A DNA stretch of 64,000 nt from Rhodoligotrophos defluvii (GCF_005281615.1 NZ_SZZM01000005.1:124001-188000), one strand, 5' to 3'. Shown: positions 20,765 to 30,547, numbered from the stretch's first letter. The notes: a model not told the origin generated them from the sequence alone. Numbers and translations are program-made.

Positions 20765-22008
20765 AGATCGCCATGCAGGCGCGGTGCCGCACGCCCAGCC
20801 GGTGCGTCCAGAACCTCGACCATGAAGCCTTGGTCCTCGATCGCGCGGATGATCTCGTCGGCATGGGTTGCGTCCCGCGTTTCGATCATCACCTCAAGAT
20901 CGGCCCGCTTGGCCGGAACTTCAAGGAACATGCGGCGATGCCACACCTCCAGGATATTCGCCCCGTGCTGGCCGATGAGCGAGGCGATCCTGCCGAGAAT
21001 GCCGGGCCGGTCGTCGATCTCGATGCGCAGCGAGACGATGCGGCGGTCGCGGCTCAGCTCGCGATAGATGAGCGAGGCAAGGATCCGCCGGTCGATATTG
21101 CCGCCGCACAGGATGAGGCCCACCTTGCGGCCGGCGAAGGCGGCGGGATGATCGATCAGGGCTGCGAGCCCGGCCGCGCCGGCGCCTTCCGCCACGACCC
21201 GCTGATGGATGAGGAAGGCGTTCACCGCCTGCTCGATGCGCGTTTCGCTGACCAGCCGGATGTCGTCGACCAGCGCCCGGCAGTACTCCACCGTCCGCTC
21301 CGCAACGTTCTTGACCGCGATGCCTTCCGCCAGGGTGGCGCCGCCGCAATGGGCTGGCTCGCCCCGCAACGCGCTGTACATCGAAGGGTAGAGCGCCGCC
21401 TCGACGCCAACGATGCGGATTTCGGGCTTGAGCGCCTTGGCCGCGATGGCATTGCCCGAAATCAGGCCGCCACCGCCGATCGGGATGACGAGGGTGTCGA
21501 GATCAGGCTGCGCGGCGAGCATTTCGAGCGCGACGGTGCCCTGGCCGGCGATGATGCGGTCGTCATCGTAAGGGTGCACCAGGGTCAGGTTGCGCTCCGC
21601 GATGATCTCCATGGTGCGCTGCTGGCTCTCCGCCAGGGTCTCCCCCGCGAGCACGATGTCCGCGCCATGGGCCCGGGTGCGTTCGACCTTGGTGAAAGGG
21701 GTGGTGACTGGCATGACGATGGTGGCCGGGATCCCTAAGCGCTTGGCGTGATAGGCCACCGACTGGGCATGGTTGCCGGCCGACATGGCGACGACGCCTC
21801 TGGCCTTTTCCGCTTCCGAGAGGCTTGCCAGCTTCACGAAGGCGCCGCGGTCCTTGAAGGAATTCGTCACCTGGAGATTCTCCAGCTTGACGAAGACCTC
21901 CGCTCCGGTCAGGTCTGACAGCTTCGGAGCGGCAAGCAGCGGCGTGCGGACGATTTCGCCTTCGAGGAGCGCGTTCGCCTGCTGGATATCTTGGAGCGTC
22001 ACAACCAT
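20761..22008 (-). CDS. Threonine ammonia-lyase with C-terminal ACT domain
   Basis: This is a PLP enzyme converting threonine (and usually serine) to 2-oxobutyrate and ammonia. It has 415 aa. The PLP lysine is K52 in NSFKDRGAF, the phosphate loop is GGGGLISG, and a single C-terminal ACT domain (SLRIEIDDRPGILGRIASLIGQHGANILEV) follows. One ACT copy and this length match the TdcB/IlvA-short type widespread in alphaproteobacteria, rather than the 514-aa biosynthetic IlvA with two ACT-like units. It is divergently transcribed from the 22129 gene. Confidence 0.92.
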   Translation of the reverse strand: MVVTLQDIQQANALLEGEIVRTPLLAAPKLSDLTGAEVFVKLENLQVTNSFKDRGAFVKLASLSEAEKARGVVAMSAGNHAQSVAYHAKRLGIPATIVMPVTTPFTKVERTRAHGADIVLAGETLAESQQRTMEIIAERNLTLVHPYDDDRIIAGQGTVALEMLAAQPDLDTLVIPIGGGGLISGNAIAAKALKPEIRIVGVEAALYPSMYSALRGEPAHCGGATLAEGIAVKNVAERTVEYCRALVDDIRLVSETRIEQAVNAFLIHQRVVAEGAGAAGLAALIDHPAAFAGRKVGLILCGGNIDRRILASLIYRELSRDRRIVSLRIEIDDRPGILGRIASLIGQHGANILEVWHRRMFLEVPAKRADLEVMIETRDATHADEIIRAIEDQGFMVEVLDAPAGRAAPRLHGDL

Positions 22009-22128
22009 CGAAGGGGCCTCGCGTGGGCTGTTCTTGAGAAGTTACCGGACCATGATCTGCGGTTGACGCCGTTTTGCCCACTTGAGAATCGGCAACCGCA
22101 TCGTTGAGAGCGACAGGGAGACACGAAA

Positions 22129-22998
22129 ATGGGTGAGAAGGTGGCATGGCTGGGATTGGGCGTAATGGGCTATCCCATGGCCGGGTATCTCATAAAAGCA
22201 GGTCACGACGTCACCGTCTATAATCGCACGGCGGCCAAGGCGGAGAAATGGGTCGCCCAATATGGTGGCCGCGCGGCGCCCACGCCGGCCCAAGCCGCGC
22301 GCGATGCGGAGTTCGTGTTTGCCTGCGTCGGCAATGACGACGACCTGCGCGCCGTGGTCACCGGCGACGAGGGGGCCTTTGCCGCCATGAAGCCTGGCAG
22401 CATCTTCATCGATCATACCACCGCCTCGGCGGATGTCGCACGCGAGCTTCATGGCCTCGGCAAGGCGCGGGGCGTCGGATTTCTCGACGCGCCGGTCTCC
22501 GGCGGGCAAGCAGGCGCGGAGAACGGCACCCTGACGGTGATGGCGGGGGGCGACGGCGATGTCTACGCCAGGGCCGAGCCGCTGATCGCCTGCTTCTCCA
22601 GGATGCGCCGGCTGCTCGGCCCGTCGGGTGCGGGCCAGCTTGCCAAGATGGTGAACCAGATCTGCATCGCCGGACTGGTGCAGGCCCTGGCCGAGGGCTT
22701 GCATTTCGGCAGGAAGGCCGGCCTCGACATGGAGGCGGTGATCGAGGTCATTTCCAAGGGTGCCGCCCAGTCCTGGCAGATGGAGAACCGCTACAAGACC
22801 ATGCTCGCCGGTACCTTCGACTTCGGCTTCGCCGTGGACTGGATGCGCAAGGACCTTGCCATCTGCCTGGCCGAGGCTCGGCGCACCGGCGCCCATCTGC
22901 CGGTCACCGCCCTCGTGGACCAGTTCTATTCCGAGGTGCAGACGATGGGCGGCCAGCGCTGGGACACCTCCAGCCTCATCGCGCGGTTGGAGCGATGA
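22129..22998 (+). CDS. NAD(P)-dependent beta-hydroxyacid dehydrogenase (HIBADH family)
   Basis: This encodes 289 aa with the Rossmann motif GLGVMGYPMAG at residues 9-19, the substrate motif DAPVSGGQAG at 120-129 and the catalytic lysine K173 (GQLAKMVNQ). These are the signatures of 3-hydroxyisobutyrate dehydrogenases, tartronate-semialdehyde reductases and related enzymes. Two other valine-pathway genes lie 3-5 kb downstream, which favours 3-hydroxyisobutyrate, but glyoxylate/succinic semialdehyde reductase activity is equally compatible with sequence. Confidence 0.85.
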   Translation: MGEKVAWLGLGVMGYPMAGYLIKAGHDVTVYNRTAAKAEKWVAQYGGRAAPTPAQAARDAEFVFACVGNDDDLRAVVTGDEGAFAAMKPGSIFIDHTTASADVARELHGLGKARGVGFLDAPVSGGQAGAENGTLTVMAGGDGDVYARAEPLIACFSRMRRLLGPSGAGQLAKMVNQICIAGLVQALAEGLHFGRKAGLDMEAVIEVISKGAAQSWQMENRYKTMLAGTFDFGFAVDWMRKDLAICLAEARRTGAHLPVTALVDQFYSEVQTMGGQRWDTSSLIARLER

Positions 22999-23045
22999 GT
23001 GAGTGCATTGCGCGTGCCCAGAAGGTGTTGACACCGAAAAACTAG

Positions 23046-23140
23046 TCGTCATGCCCCGGCTCTGACCGGGGCATCCAGGGCCACACGGCACGGGCGTTCC
23101 GCTCGGCCCCTGGATTGCCGCGTCAAGCGCGGCAATGACG
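23046..23140. repeat. Palindromic repeat, complete copy
   Basis: This is a 95-bp element with two hairpin ends. The left end pairs ATGCCCCGG (23051-23059) with CCGGGGCAT (23066-23074). The right end pairs ATTGCCGCG (23114-23122) with CGCGGCAAT (23128-23136). The ends are bordered by CGTC and GACG, and TCCAGG near the left hairpin is matched by CCTGGA before the right one. The left half recurs at 23164-23207 and variants occur near 59400. This type of noncoding palindromic repeat is common in Hyphomicrobiales genomes. Confidence 0.85.
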
Positions 23141-23163
23141 GAAGTGGCTGAATTTAAACTCCA

Positions 23164-23207
23164 TCGTCATGCCCCGGCTCTGACCGGGGCATCCAGGGCC
23201 ACACGGC
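23164..23207. repeat. Left half of the palindromic repeat
   Basis: These 44 bp are identical to 23046-23089, offset by 118 bp. The sequence breaks off 14 bp before the stop codon of the GIY-YIG gene. The matching right half appears only at 23570-23620, on the far side of that gene. Confidence 0.85.
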
Positions 23208-23221
23208 GAGAGAGCTGTTTC

Positions 23222-23512
23222 TCAATAGTTGAGCTGGTCGTACAAGTCGCGCCATTGTGGGTTGCTGCGCTCGATGAGTGCTAACTTCCACGCACGCGGC
23301 CACCGCTTAAGAGCTTTCTCTCGTCGAATAGCAATCCGAATGTCGTCGAATGTCTCATAGAAGACGAGACGGCTCACCTTATAGCGGGTGGTGAACTGCG
23401 AACCCGACTCCCGGCGATGCTGTCCGATGCGCGCGGGCAGATCTGCGGTCACGCCGACATAAAGCGTACCGTTTCGTGAGCTCGCCAGAATGTAGACATA
23501 GCCCCCCGGCAT
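23222..23512 (-). CDS. GIY-YIG domain protein
   Basis: This is a 96-aa single-domain protein of the small GIY-YIG nuclease (UPF0213/YhbQ-like) superfamily. The GIY-YIG core appears as YVYILASSRNGTLYVGVT near residues 5-22. The conserved arginine-rich helix is DLPARIGQHRRESGSQFTTRY, and a downstream Glu lies in REKALKRWPRAWKLALIE. These proteins may cut DNA, but many are uncharacterised. The base composition is lower in GC than neighbouring genes. The gene lies exactly between the left and right halves of a repeat whose intact copy is just upstream. Confidence 0.88.
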   Translation of the reverse strand: MPGGYVYILASSRNGTLYVGVTADLPARIGQHRRESGSQFTTRYKVSRLVFYETFDDIRIAIRREKALKRWPRAWKLALIERSNPQWRDLYDQLNY

Positions 23513-23569
23513 TGTCTCAGGATGACCGAAGAGTATGGCTCGTCAAGGAGCTTTTCGGGCTACTGACGC

Positions 23570-23620
23570 AGGCGTTCTCCCTGGCCGCCCGTGGATTGCC
23601 GTGCCAAGCGCGGCAATGAC
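23570..23620. repeat. Right half of the palindromic repeat
   Basis: It begins with GGCGTTC as in the intact copy, then GTGGATTGCC and the hairpin ATTGCCGTG (23595-23603) / CGCGGCAAT (23609-23617). Together with 23164-23207 it brackets the GIY-YIG gene. Confidence 0.75.
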
Positions 23621-23657
23621 TCAAGTCATTGACGTGCTGAGCGGGGCTGCTGCTTCC

Positions 23658-24794
<1,137 letters not shown>

Positions 24795-24814
24795 TCAATG
24801 TCGCATCTGCATCG

Positions 24815-25699
24815 TCACTCGCAAATGAGATAGCGGCCGCCGCGCGCCAGATCGAAATGGAAGTGGTAGGCATGGGCAGCATTGGATCCCGGGCCCAGCA
24901 CGGTCGAGAAATAGCGGCAGGCCCCCGCGCGCACGCCGGCGAGAAACGCCGCCGCGTTAACCTCTTGCCCGGCTTTGGCCAGCGGCGGCGCGTCCATGAC
25001 GGGCACCTTGCGGCCGGAAGAGAAGGTGAAAGCGCCTACATCGAAAGCGGCCGCATAAGCATGCTCGCTCATCTTGCCTGTGGCCGCCCCGTTGCGCCGG
25101 CGGCAGACATAGGCACTGGCATTCGCGATCGCAGCGACCGGCTCGCCCATGCTCTTGGCAGCTTCCGGCTGGACGGAACGCACGATCCATGTGTGCAGCG
25201 CAGCCGTTATCTTGCAGGTCAAGGTGGCGGCGGGCGCAATGCTCACCCCGGCGACGCGCGTCACTTCGATGGGAGCGGGGGCACCGCATCCGCCGGGTGC
25301 GCCCAGCGGCGCAAGCGGCTTGTAGTCCAGATCCAGCCCCGACAGCAGAGAGCCGCATTCCGCCTTGGCGGCGGCAATCTCCGCGTCTGACCAGGCTCTA
25401 GGGGCAGGTTCCTCCGTGACCGGCGGCCGCGGCACCGGCGCCATTTCGGGTGCGGAGGGCGGGTGAACCGGCTTTTCCCGCGGCCGGACTGGTGCGGTTT
25501 CCTCGAGCGTCTTCGGGTTGGGCGCCGGTTTGGGCACGGGAACATGCGCCCAATGCGCCTCGGCCGGCGAGGCGGGCGCGTGGGGCACCTCAGGCTTCGG
25601 CTTGGGGACTGGCCGATCCTCTGCAGCCACGGCCGAACCGGCTAGAAGCACCAGCAGAGCCGCAGCCGGGACACTTGTCTGGCGGGCGGAAGAGGGCAG
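24815..25699 (-). CDS. Extensin-like C-terminal domain protein (exported)
   Basis: The C-terminal half is the bacterial extensin-like domain. CGAPAPIEV, the metal-like SEHAYAAAFDVGAF and YHFHFDLARGGRYLICE resemble the His/Asp zinc ligands of D-Ala-D-Ala carboxypeptidase-type peptidases, so a cell-wall role is plausible but unproven. A long Pro/Lys-rich linker (PVPKPKPEVP, VPVPKPAPNPK) precedes it. The best start is a CTG at 25699: AAAAGGAGGA lies 6 nt upstream, and the first 26 residues (PSSARQTSVPAAALLVLLAGSAVAA after fMet) form a clean signal peptide. No ATG fits; upstream ATGs would put a basic non-signal sequence first. That gives 294 aa. Confidence 0.75.
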   Translation of the reverse strand: MPSSARQTSVPAAALLVLLAGSAVAAEDRPVPKPKPEVPHAPASPAEAHWAHVPVPKPAPNPKTLEETAPVRPREKPVHPPSAPEMAPVPRPPVTEEPAPRAWSDAEIAAAKAECGSLLSGLDLDYKPLAPLGAPGGCGAPAPIEVTRVAGVSIAPAATLTCKITAALHTWIVRSVQPEAAKSMGEPVAAIANASAYVCRRRNGAATGKMSEHAYAAAFDVGAFTFSSGRKVPVMDAPPLAKAGQEVNAAAFLAGVRAGACRYFSTVLGPGSNAAHAYHFHFDLARGGRYLICE

Positions 25700-25705
25700 G
25701 GCTGT

Positions 25706-25715
25706 TCCTCCTTTT
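25706..25715 (-). promoter_or_regulatory. Strong ribosome-binding site that fixes a CTG start
   Basis: The minus strand reads AAAAGGAGGA, then ACAGCC, then CTG. This is close to a full anti-16S complement and is the only such site upstream of the extensin-like gene. Confidence 0.55.
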
Positions 25716-25847
25716 GACGTCAAGTGTCGCCGCCGGCGATCCCAGGCCTTGACCAGCTGCGTCACCACTTCTATCCGTCGAAGATAATACCGAACGAGAG
25801 GCTGGATTGGCTGCCGCAGTCCAAGAATTTTACCAGGGAAGGGCAGA

Positions 25848-26990
25848 ATGGATTTCGAGCTCAGCGAAGAGCAGCGCGCGTTCAAGGAGGTCGCGGCCGG
25901 CTTTGCCGCCGAGCACATCGCCCCCTATGCCGACGAATGGGACGAAAAGCACATCTTTCCCCGTGACGTTCTGGTGAAGGCAGCCGAGCTCGGCTTCGGT
26001 GGCCTTTACGTGCGCGAGGACGTGGGGGGCTCCGGGCTGACCCGGCTCGATGCGGCCATCATCTTCGAGGAGCTCGCCAAGGCCTGCCCCTCCACGGCCG
26101 CCTTCATTTCCATTCACAACATGGCCGCCTGGATGATCGACCGGTTCGGCACTGACGAGCAGCGTCACCGGCTGCTGCCCAAGCTGGTGACCATGGAAAT
26201 GATCGCCAGCTACTGCCTCACCGAGCCGAGCTCCGGATCGGATGCGGCGTCCCTGCGCACCCGGGCGGTGAAGGACGGCAACGCGACCTACCGGGTCACT
26301 GGCGGCAAGGCCTTCATCTCGGGGGGCGGCGCCTCGGACCTCTACGTCACCATGGCGAGGACTGGCGGCGAAGGACCATCCGGCATCTCCTGCCTTGCGA
26401 TCCCCAAGGATACGCCGGGCCTGTCGTTCGGCGCCCAGGAGAAGAAACTCGGCTGGCATAGCCAGCCGACCGCCGCGGTGCTGTTCGACGACGCGCAGGT
26501 CTCGGCGGAGAACCTGATCGGCAACGAGGGCCAGGGCTTTGCCATCGCCATGGCCGGACTCGATGGCGGCCGCCTCAATATCGGTGCCTGCTCGCTCGGC
26601 GCGGCCCAAGCCTGTCTCAACAAGGCGATCACATATCTCAATGAGCGCAAGCAGTTCGGCAGGCCGTTGGCCGAGTTCCAGGCCCTGCAGTTCCGCATCG
26701 CCGATATGGCGACCGAGCTCGAGGCGGCACGGCTCCTGCTGCACAAGGCGGCCATCAAGGTGACGGAGAAGGCGCCGGATGCCACCCTCTATGCGGCCAT
26801 GGCCAAGCGCAAGGCGACGGACGTGGGTTTCGACGTGGTCAACGAGGCCCTGCAGCTGCATGGCGGCTACGGTTATCTCCGCGACTTCGGCATCGAGCGG
26901 TATTTACGCGATTTGCGTGTCCACCAGATCCTGGAGGGTACCAACGAGATCATGCGGGTGGTCATATCCCGCAAGCTGTTGAAGGGGTAA
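25848..26990 (+). CDS. Acyl-CoA dehydrogenase (isobutyryl-CoA type)
   Basis: This is a flavoprotein of 380 aa that introduces the alpha,beta double bond in acyl-CoA thioesters and passes electrons to ETF. Motifs are [17 protein letters not shown], the FAD-loop region [23 protein letters not shown], and the C-terminal [13 protein letters not shown] with the catalytic Glu in [14 protein letters not shown]. The next gene, 6 nt away, is a 3-hydroxyisobutyryl-CoA hydrolase, which points to isobutyryl-CoA in valine breakdown. Short branched or straight chains cannot be excluded. Confidence 0.9.
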   Translation: MDFELSEEQRAFKEVAAGFAAEHIAPYADEWDEKHIFPRDVLVKAAELGFGGLYVREDVGGSGLTRLDAAIIFEELAKACPSTAAFISIHNMAAWMIDRFGTDEQRHRLLPKLVTMEMIASYCLTEPSSGSDAASLRTRAVKDGNATYRVTGGKAFISGGGASDLYVTMARTGGEGPSGISCLAIPKDTPGLSFGAQEKKLGWHSQPTAAVLFDDAQVSAENLIGNEGQGFAIAMAGLDGGRLNIGACSLGAAQACLNKAITYLNERKQFGRPLAEFQALQFRIADMATELEAARLLLHKAAIKVTEKAPDATLYAAMAKRKATDVGFDVVNEALQLHGGYGYLRDFGIERYLRDLRVHQILEGTNEIMRVVISRKLLKG

Positions 26991-26996
26991 GCGAAG

Positions 26997-28031
26997 GTGA
27001 GCGGGGAAGCGGACGTTCTGTTCGAGGAAATTGGGCTGGCGGGGGTGATCACGCTCAACCGCCCCAAGGCGCTCAATGCGCTGACCCTGGACATGGTGCG
27101 CGAGATCCGTCCCAAGCTGAAGGCCTGGGCTGGGGATCCGCGGATCGCGCGCGTCATCATCAGGGCGGCGGGAGACCGCGCCTTCTGCGCCGGCGGCGAC
27201 ATCCGCGCGCTGCACGACTGGGGGCGGGCACGAGCGCCGGAGTTCCTGGACTTCTATCGCGAGGAATATCAGCTCAACGCCTTCATCAAGCACTTTCCCA
27301 AGCCGTATATCGCGCTGCTCGACGGCATCACCATGGGCGGCGGTGTGGGCCTTTCCGTTCACGGCAGCCACAGGGTCGCCACGGAGCGGCTGACTTTCGC
27401 CATGCCCGAGACCGGCATCGGCCTGTTTCCGGATGTCGGCGGCACTTATTTCCTGCCGCGTTGTCCGGGGGCGGTCGGCATGTATCTCGGCCTGACCGGT
27501 GCGCGCATCAAGGCGGCTGACGCGCTCAATGCTGGCATTGCGACGCATGCGGCTGCCTCGGCCGACCTGCCGGCGTTGCTCGAGCGGCTGACCGAGGCCA
27601 CCGATGTCGAGGACGCCCTTGCCGCCTATGCCCGGCCGCCGGCAGAGGCGCCGCTGGCGGCGATGCGCGACAGCATCGATCGCCACTTCCGCGGCGACAG
27701 CGTCGAGGCGATCCTCGCGAGCCTCGAAAGCGACCCGGGCGAGTGGGCCCAGCAAAATGCGCGAGCCCTGCGGGGCAAGTCGCCCACCAGCCTCAAGATC
27801 GCCCACCGCCAGCTTAAGGAGGGTGCCAAGCTCGGGTTCGACGACTGCATGCGGCTGGAATACCGGCTGGTGAACCGGGTGTTCGAGGGGCACGACTTCT
27901 ATGAAGGCGTGCGGGCGGTGATCATCGACAAGGACCAGGAGCCGAAATGGCAGCCCGCATCCCTGGCCGAAGTGTCTCCGGCCATGGTCGATGCATATTT
28001 CGCGCCCTTGCCAGCCGAGTTGCCGCTCTAG
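26997..28031 (+). CDS. 3-hydroxyisobutyryl-CoA hydrolase (enoyl-CoA hydratase/isomerase family)
   Basis: This has a crotonase fold, 344 aa, longer than enoyl-CoA hydratases because of the HIBCH-type C-terminal extension. Characteristic HIBCH features are AFCAGGDIRAL, the oxyanion loop DGITMGGGVGLSVHG, and the catalytic Glu/Asp pair in FAMPETGIGLFPDVGGTYFLPR. The C terminus has YRLVNRVFEGHDFYEGVRAVIIDKD. It probably frees 3-hydroxyisobutyrate for a dehydrogenase such as the one at 22129. The start is a GTG. Confidence 0.9.
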   Translation: MSGEADVLFEEIGLAGVITLNRPKALNALTLDMVREIRPKLKAWAGDPRIARVIIRAAGDRAFCAGGDIRALHDWGRARAPEFLDFYREEYQLNAFIKHFPKPYIALLDGITMGGGVGLSVHGSHRVATERLTFAMPETGIGLFPDVGGTYFLPRCPGAVGMYLGLTGARIKAADALNAGIATHAAASADLPALLERLTEATDVEDALAAYARPPAEAPLAAMRDSIDRHFRGDSVEAILASLESDPGEWAQQNARALRGKSPTSLKIAHRQLKEGAKLGFDDCMRLEYRLVNRVFEGHDFYEGVRAVIIDKDQEPKWQPASLAEVSPAMVDAYFAPLPAELPL

Positions 28032-28043
28032 GCTTGGCAGACG

Positions 28044-28676
28044 TTATCGGTTGACCTTCACGTCAGTGACGCCTTGGCTCGGCTGCAGGAACACGAAGGC
28101 CGCGTTGATCGTCTGCCCGCCCTTCTGAATGGCCGAGGTGATGGACGTGCGCAAAAGCTGGCCCAGCCAGACATTGGTCACGTTCACGTCGATGACCTTG
28201 CAGGTGGCGGGCACGACGCGCCAGATGACCTTCTGCGAGGGCCGCCCGCCGAGGAAGATCAGGGTCGTCTCCACATTGACCGATTCGCCCTGCGGCTTTG
28301 CGCCGGTCACCTTCAAGTCGCTCGCGCGGAACTTGCGGTAGTTGTCGGCAAGGGTCTGGGCGATGAAGCGCTCAACCAGCCTCACATATTCCTGCTGGCG
28401 GTCGGGTGTCAGCAGCCTCCGGTACTGGCCCAGCGCAAACAATGCGATTTGCTGGGTATCGGCATGCTTGTCGACCACGGCGTAGAAGGCCTGCGCCGTG
28501 CCGCTCTGGGCGGCCTGGAGCGTGTCGGCGCCGATGCGCTGAACGCAGGCGGCTGCATCCTGCGCCCGTGCGGCGCCGGCCGCAGCCATCGCCACCCCGA
28601 TCGTGAGCACGACAGCGAGTGTGTGCAGGAGCTTCCGGCTGCATCCTCCCAACACGCTCGTATCATTGCGATTCAT
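28044..28676 (-). CDS. MlaC/Ttg2D-family phospholipid-binding protein, copy 1
   Basis: This is a periplasmic protein of the MlaC family, which carries phospholipids between the outer-membrane MlaA complex and the inner-membrane MlaFEDB transporter. It has 210 aa with a Sec signal (KLLHTLAVVLTIGVAMAAAGAARAQ). The body shows FALGQYRRLLTPDRQQEYVRLVERFIAQTLADNY and a C-terminal VIDVNVTNVWLGQLLRTSI strand. The ATG at 28676 has GAGGGG upstream. It is downstream of the paralogue and separated from it by an intrinsic terminator, so it may have its own promoter. Confidence 0.83.
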   Translation of the reverse strand: MNRNDTSVLGGCSRKLLHTLAVVLTIGVAMAAAGAARAQDAAACVQRIGADTLQAAQSGTAQAFYAVVDKHADTQQIALFALGQYRRLLTPDRQQEYVRLVERFIAQTLADNYRKFRASDLKVTGAKPQGESVNVETTLIFLGGRPSQKVIWRVVPATCKVIDVNVTNVWLGQLLRTSITSAIQKGGQTINAAFVFLQPSQGVTDVKVNR

Positions 28677-28763
28677 CAGATTACCCCTCAAGTCAACGGT
28701 GCGCCGCACGCACCCGTGATGATCCGCCCCTGCCGAGCGTGCAGGTCTATAGGAATTTCGAGC

Positions 28764-28793
28764 CAAAAAAAAGAGCGGCCGTTGAAGGCCGCT
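28764..28793 (-). terminator. Intrinsic terminator after MlaC copy 2
   Basis: On the minus strand an 8-bp perfect stem GAGCGGCC/GGCCGCTC with a 6-nt loop is followed directly by eight T residues. It lies 25 nt after the stop of the 28818-29420 gene. This is the clearest rho-independent terminator in the window. Confidence 0.92.
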
Positions 28794-28817
28794 CAACAAT
28801 CCGAGAGGATCTAAAGA

Positions 28818-29420
28818 CTATTTCTTCAGGAAGTTGATCAGCGAGGTCATGTCGCCATTGTTTTGGCTGATCACCGACACGAAGCTTTGCTGGGTGAGCC
28901 CCGCGAGCCACACGCCCTGGACATTGACATCGAAGATCTTGTAGCCGCCGCCCGATTTCACCAGACGCCACAGCACCGGCATAGCCGGACGGCCGTCGCT
29001 GAACTCGACCTGGCTGGTCACGATCACGCTGTCCGAGCGCGATTGTGATCCCGTGATGTTGAGCTTCGAACCGCTGATCTTGTTGGCGTTCGCCAAGAAC
29101 ACATTGGCGATATAGCCTTCGAACAGCCGGTAATATTCCTGCCGCTGGTTTGCCGGAAGTCGGCTGCGGTAGCGCCCCAGGCTGTAATTGGCGATGGTGG
29201 GGATATCCGCGCTGCGGCGCATGACAGCGCGGAACTGGCTTTCGGAGCCGGCGCGGGCCGCGGCCAGCACTGCGTCGCCTATGGAGGCCACGAACTGTTC
29301 GGCGCGGGGATCGGCCAGGGCCGCAGCAGGGTCGTGAACGAAGACTGCAGCAGCCAGGAGGCCGGTGCCCACCGCGCTGAGGAAGGCCCTTCGGGAAACA
29401 GCTGCCGAGGAGGTTGTCAT
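28818..29420 (-). CDS. MlaC/Ttg2D-family phospholipid-binding protein, copy 2
   Basis: This is a 200-aa paralogue of the neighbouring MlaC-like protein. The N terminus has a twin-arginine-like motif SRRAFLSAVGTGLLAAAVF before an ALADP cleavage region, so export may be by Tat, whereas copy 1 has a plain Sec signal. The body matches the family in YSLGRYRSRLPANQRQEYYRLFEGYIANVFL and KIFDVNVQGVWLAGLTQQSFVSVI. The ATG at 29420 with AAAGGA upstream is preferred to one seven codons earlier. The gene directly follows the MlaA homologue. Confidence 0.83.
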   Translation of the reverse strand: MTTSSAAVSRRAFLSAVGTGLLAAAVFVHDPAAALADPRAEQFVASIGDAVLAAARAGSESQFRAVMRRSADIPTIANYSLGRYRSRLPANQRQEYYRLFEGYIANVFLANANKISGSKLNITGSQSRSDSVIVTSQVEFSDGRPAMPVLWRLVKSGGGYKIFDVNVQGVWLAGLTQQSFVSVISQNNGDMTSLINFLKK

Positions 29421-29471
29421 ATGCGAAGTCCTTTCAGGCATGCGATCTTGTTAGATCTCAGATCTCGGGGG

Positions 29472-30359
29472 TCATTCCGAAACATCTGGAATATCGGGAA
29501 GTTCCTCGATATCAACCCGGCCGTTGCGAATTTCCGCCTCCCTATACTGAAAGTAGAGCTCGCGCACGGCAGCATAATAGTCAGGGGACGTCTGGCGCAG
29601 ACTTTCGATTTGGTCAAGAGCAGATTCACGCGATGCGACTGTCTGCATCATGGTCGGCGACAGGCTTTCGATGGTCGCCGCGTCCATGAGCAGCCATGTG
29701 GTCGGATTGACGGCGGCATCGACCGCGCGCCCGACCATGTGCCGCAACGTCGTCGGCCCGAACAGAGGCAGCACGATATAGGGCCCGGCCTTGATACCGT
29801 AGACCGCCAAGGTCTGGTCGAAATCCTCGCTATGCCTTGGGAACCCGTTCTGGCCTGCGACGTCCAGCAATCCGCCGACACCGACGGTCGAATTGATCGC
29901 GAACCGCACGAGCGTGATCTGTGCCCGCTTGCCTTCGCCCTGCAGGACGTCATTCAGAAGGGTCACCGGCGAGGCCGCATTGGCCAGCACATTGGCTATG
30001 CCCTGGCGGAGATGGGTCGGCACGATGAGGCGATAGGCTTGCGCCGTGGGCTTCAGCACGGTCACGTCTAGCACATCGTTCACCGTGAACATCACGCGGT
30101 TGAATGCCTCCAGCCGGTCATCGAAACGCCGCAGGGCCGCGTCCTCTGCCTCGGGAGGTCCGAGGTCGCCAGCCGGATTGACCGTCGCATCATGGCCGAC
30201 CACCGGCTCGGGCTCGGTAAGCGCCCGCACGGCAGCCTCCAGCTCCGCATCGTAATAGCTGGCGGACACGATGGAAGATTGCGCCTTGGCAACCGGCGCG
30301 GCGTGGCCGAACCCTCCTATGATGAGTGCCACAGCAAGGCTTCCATGCACGTATCTCAT
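29472..30359 (-). CDS. mlaA: MlaA/VacJ-family protein
   Basis: This is a homologue of the outer-membrane MlaA that removes misplaced phospholipids from the outer leaflet. The family core FDDRLEAFNRVMFTVNDVLD, RQGIANVLANAASPVTLLNDVLQG, RFAINSTVGVGGLLDVA and GPYIVLPLFGPTTLRHMVG is intact. At 295 aa it is longer than E. coli MlaA because of N- and C-terminal extensions. The signal peptide (MRYVHGSLAVALIIGG) ends in an AKAQ-like signal-peptidase I site and has no lipobox cysteine, so the usual lipid anchor seems absent. It is probably co-transcribed with the downstream MlaC-like gene (51-nt gap). Confidence 0.87.
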   Translation of the reverse strand: MRYVHGSLAVALIIGGFGHAAPVAKAQSSIVSASYYDAELEAAVRALTEPEPVVGHDATVNPAGDLGPPEAEDAALRRFDDRLEAFNRVMFTVNDVLDVTVLKPTAQAYRLIVPTHLRQGIANVLANAASPVTLLNDVLQGEGKRAQITLVRFAINSTVGVGGLLDVAGQNGFPRHSEDFDQTLAVYGIKAGPYIVLPLFGPTTLRHMVGRAVDAAVNPTTWLLMDAATIESLSPTMMQTVASRESALDQIESLRQTSPDYYAAVRELYFQYREAEIRNGRVDIEELPDIPDVSE

Positions 30360-30547
30360 GATGATGTCGTCCCCGTCCTGCCCCTCAATGTAGGCTGCCG
30401 CTGCGGCGATCACCGGCGAGCAAGATATGACCACGAATTCTGATCAGAAGCCTAAACCAATCTTTGCGGCGGCAATCTGGCGAGCTGCCCGACTGCCGTA
30501 CCGGTCATAAGGCAAACAGGCCTATGACTGAAGGGAGCCATTGCCAC

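Noticed and set aside
19777-21738. 653-codon plus-strand frame across bpt and threonine ammonia-lyase
   Set aside because: It crosses two well-supported minus-strand genes and their intergenic region; the translation has no family features.
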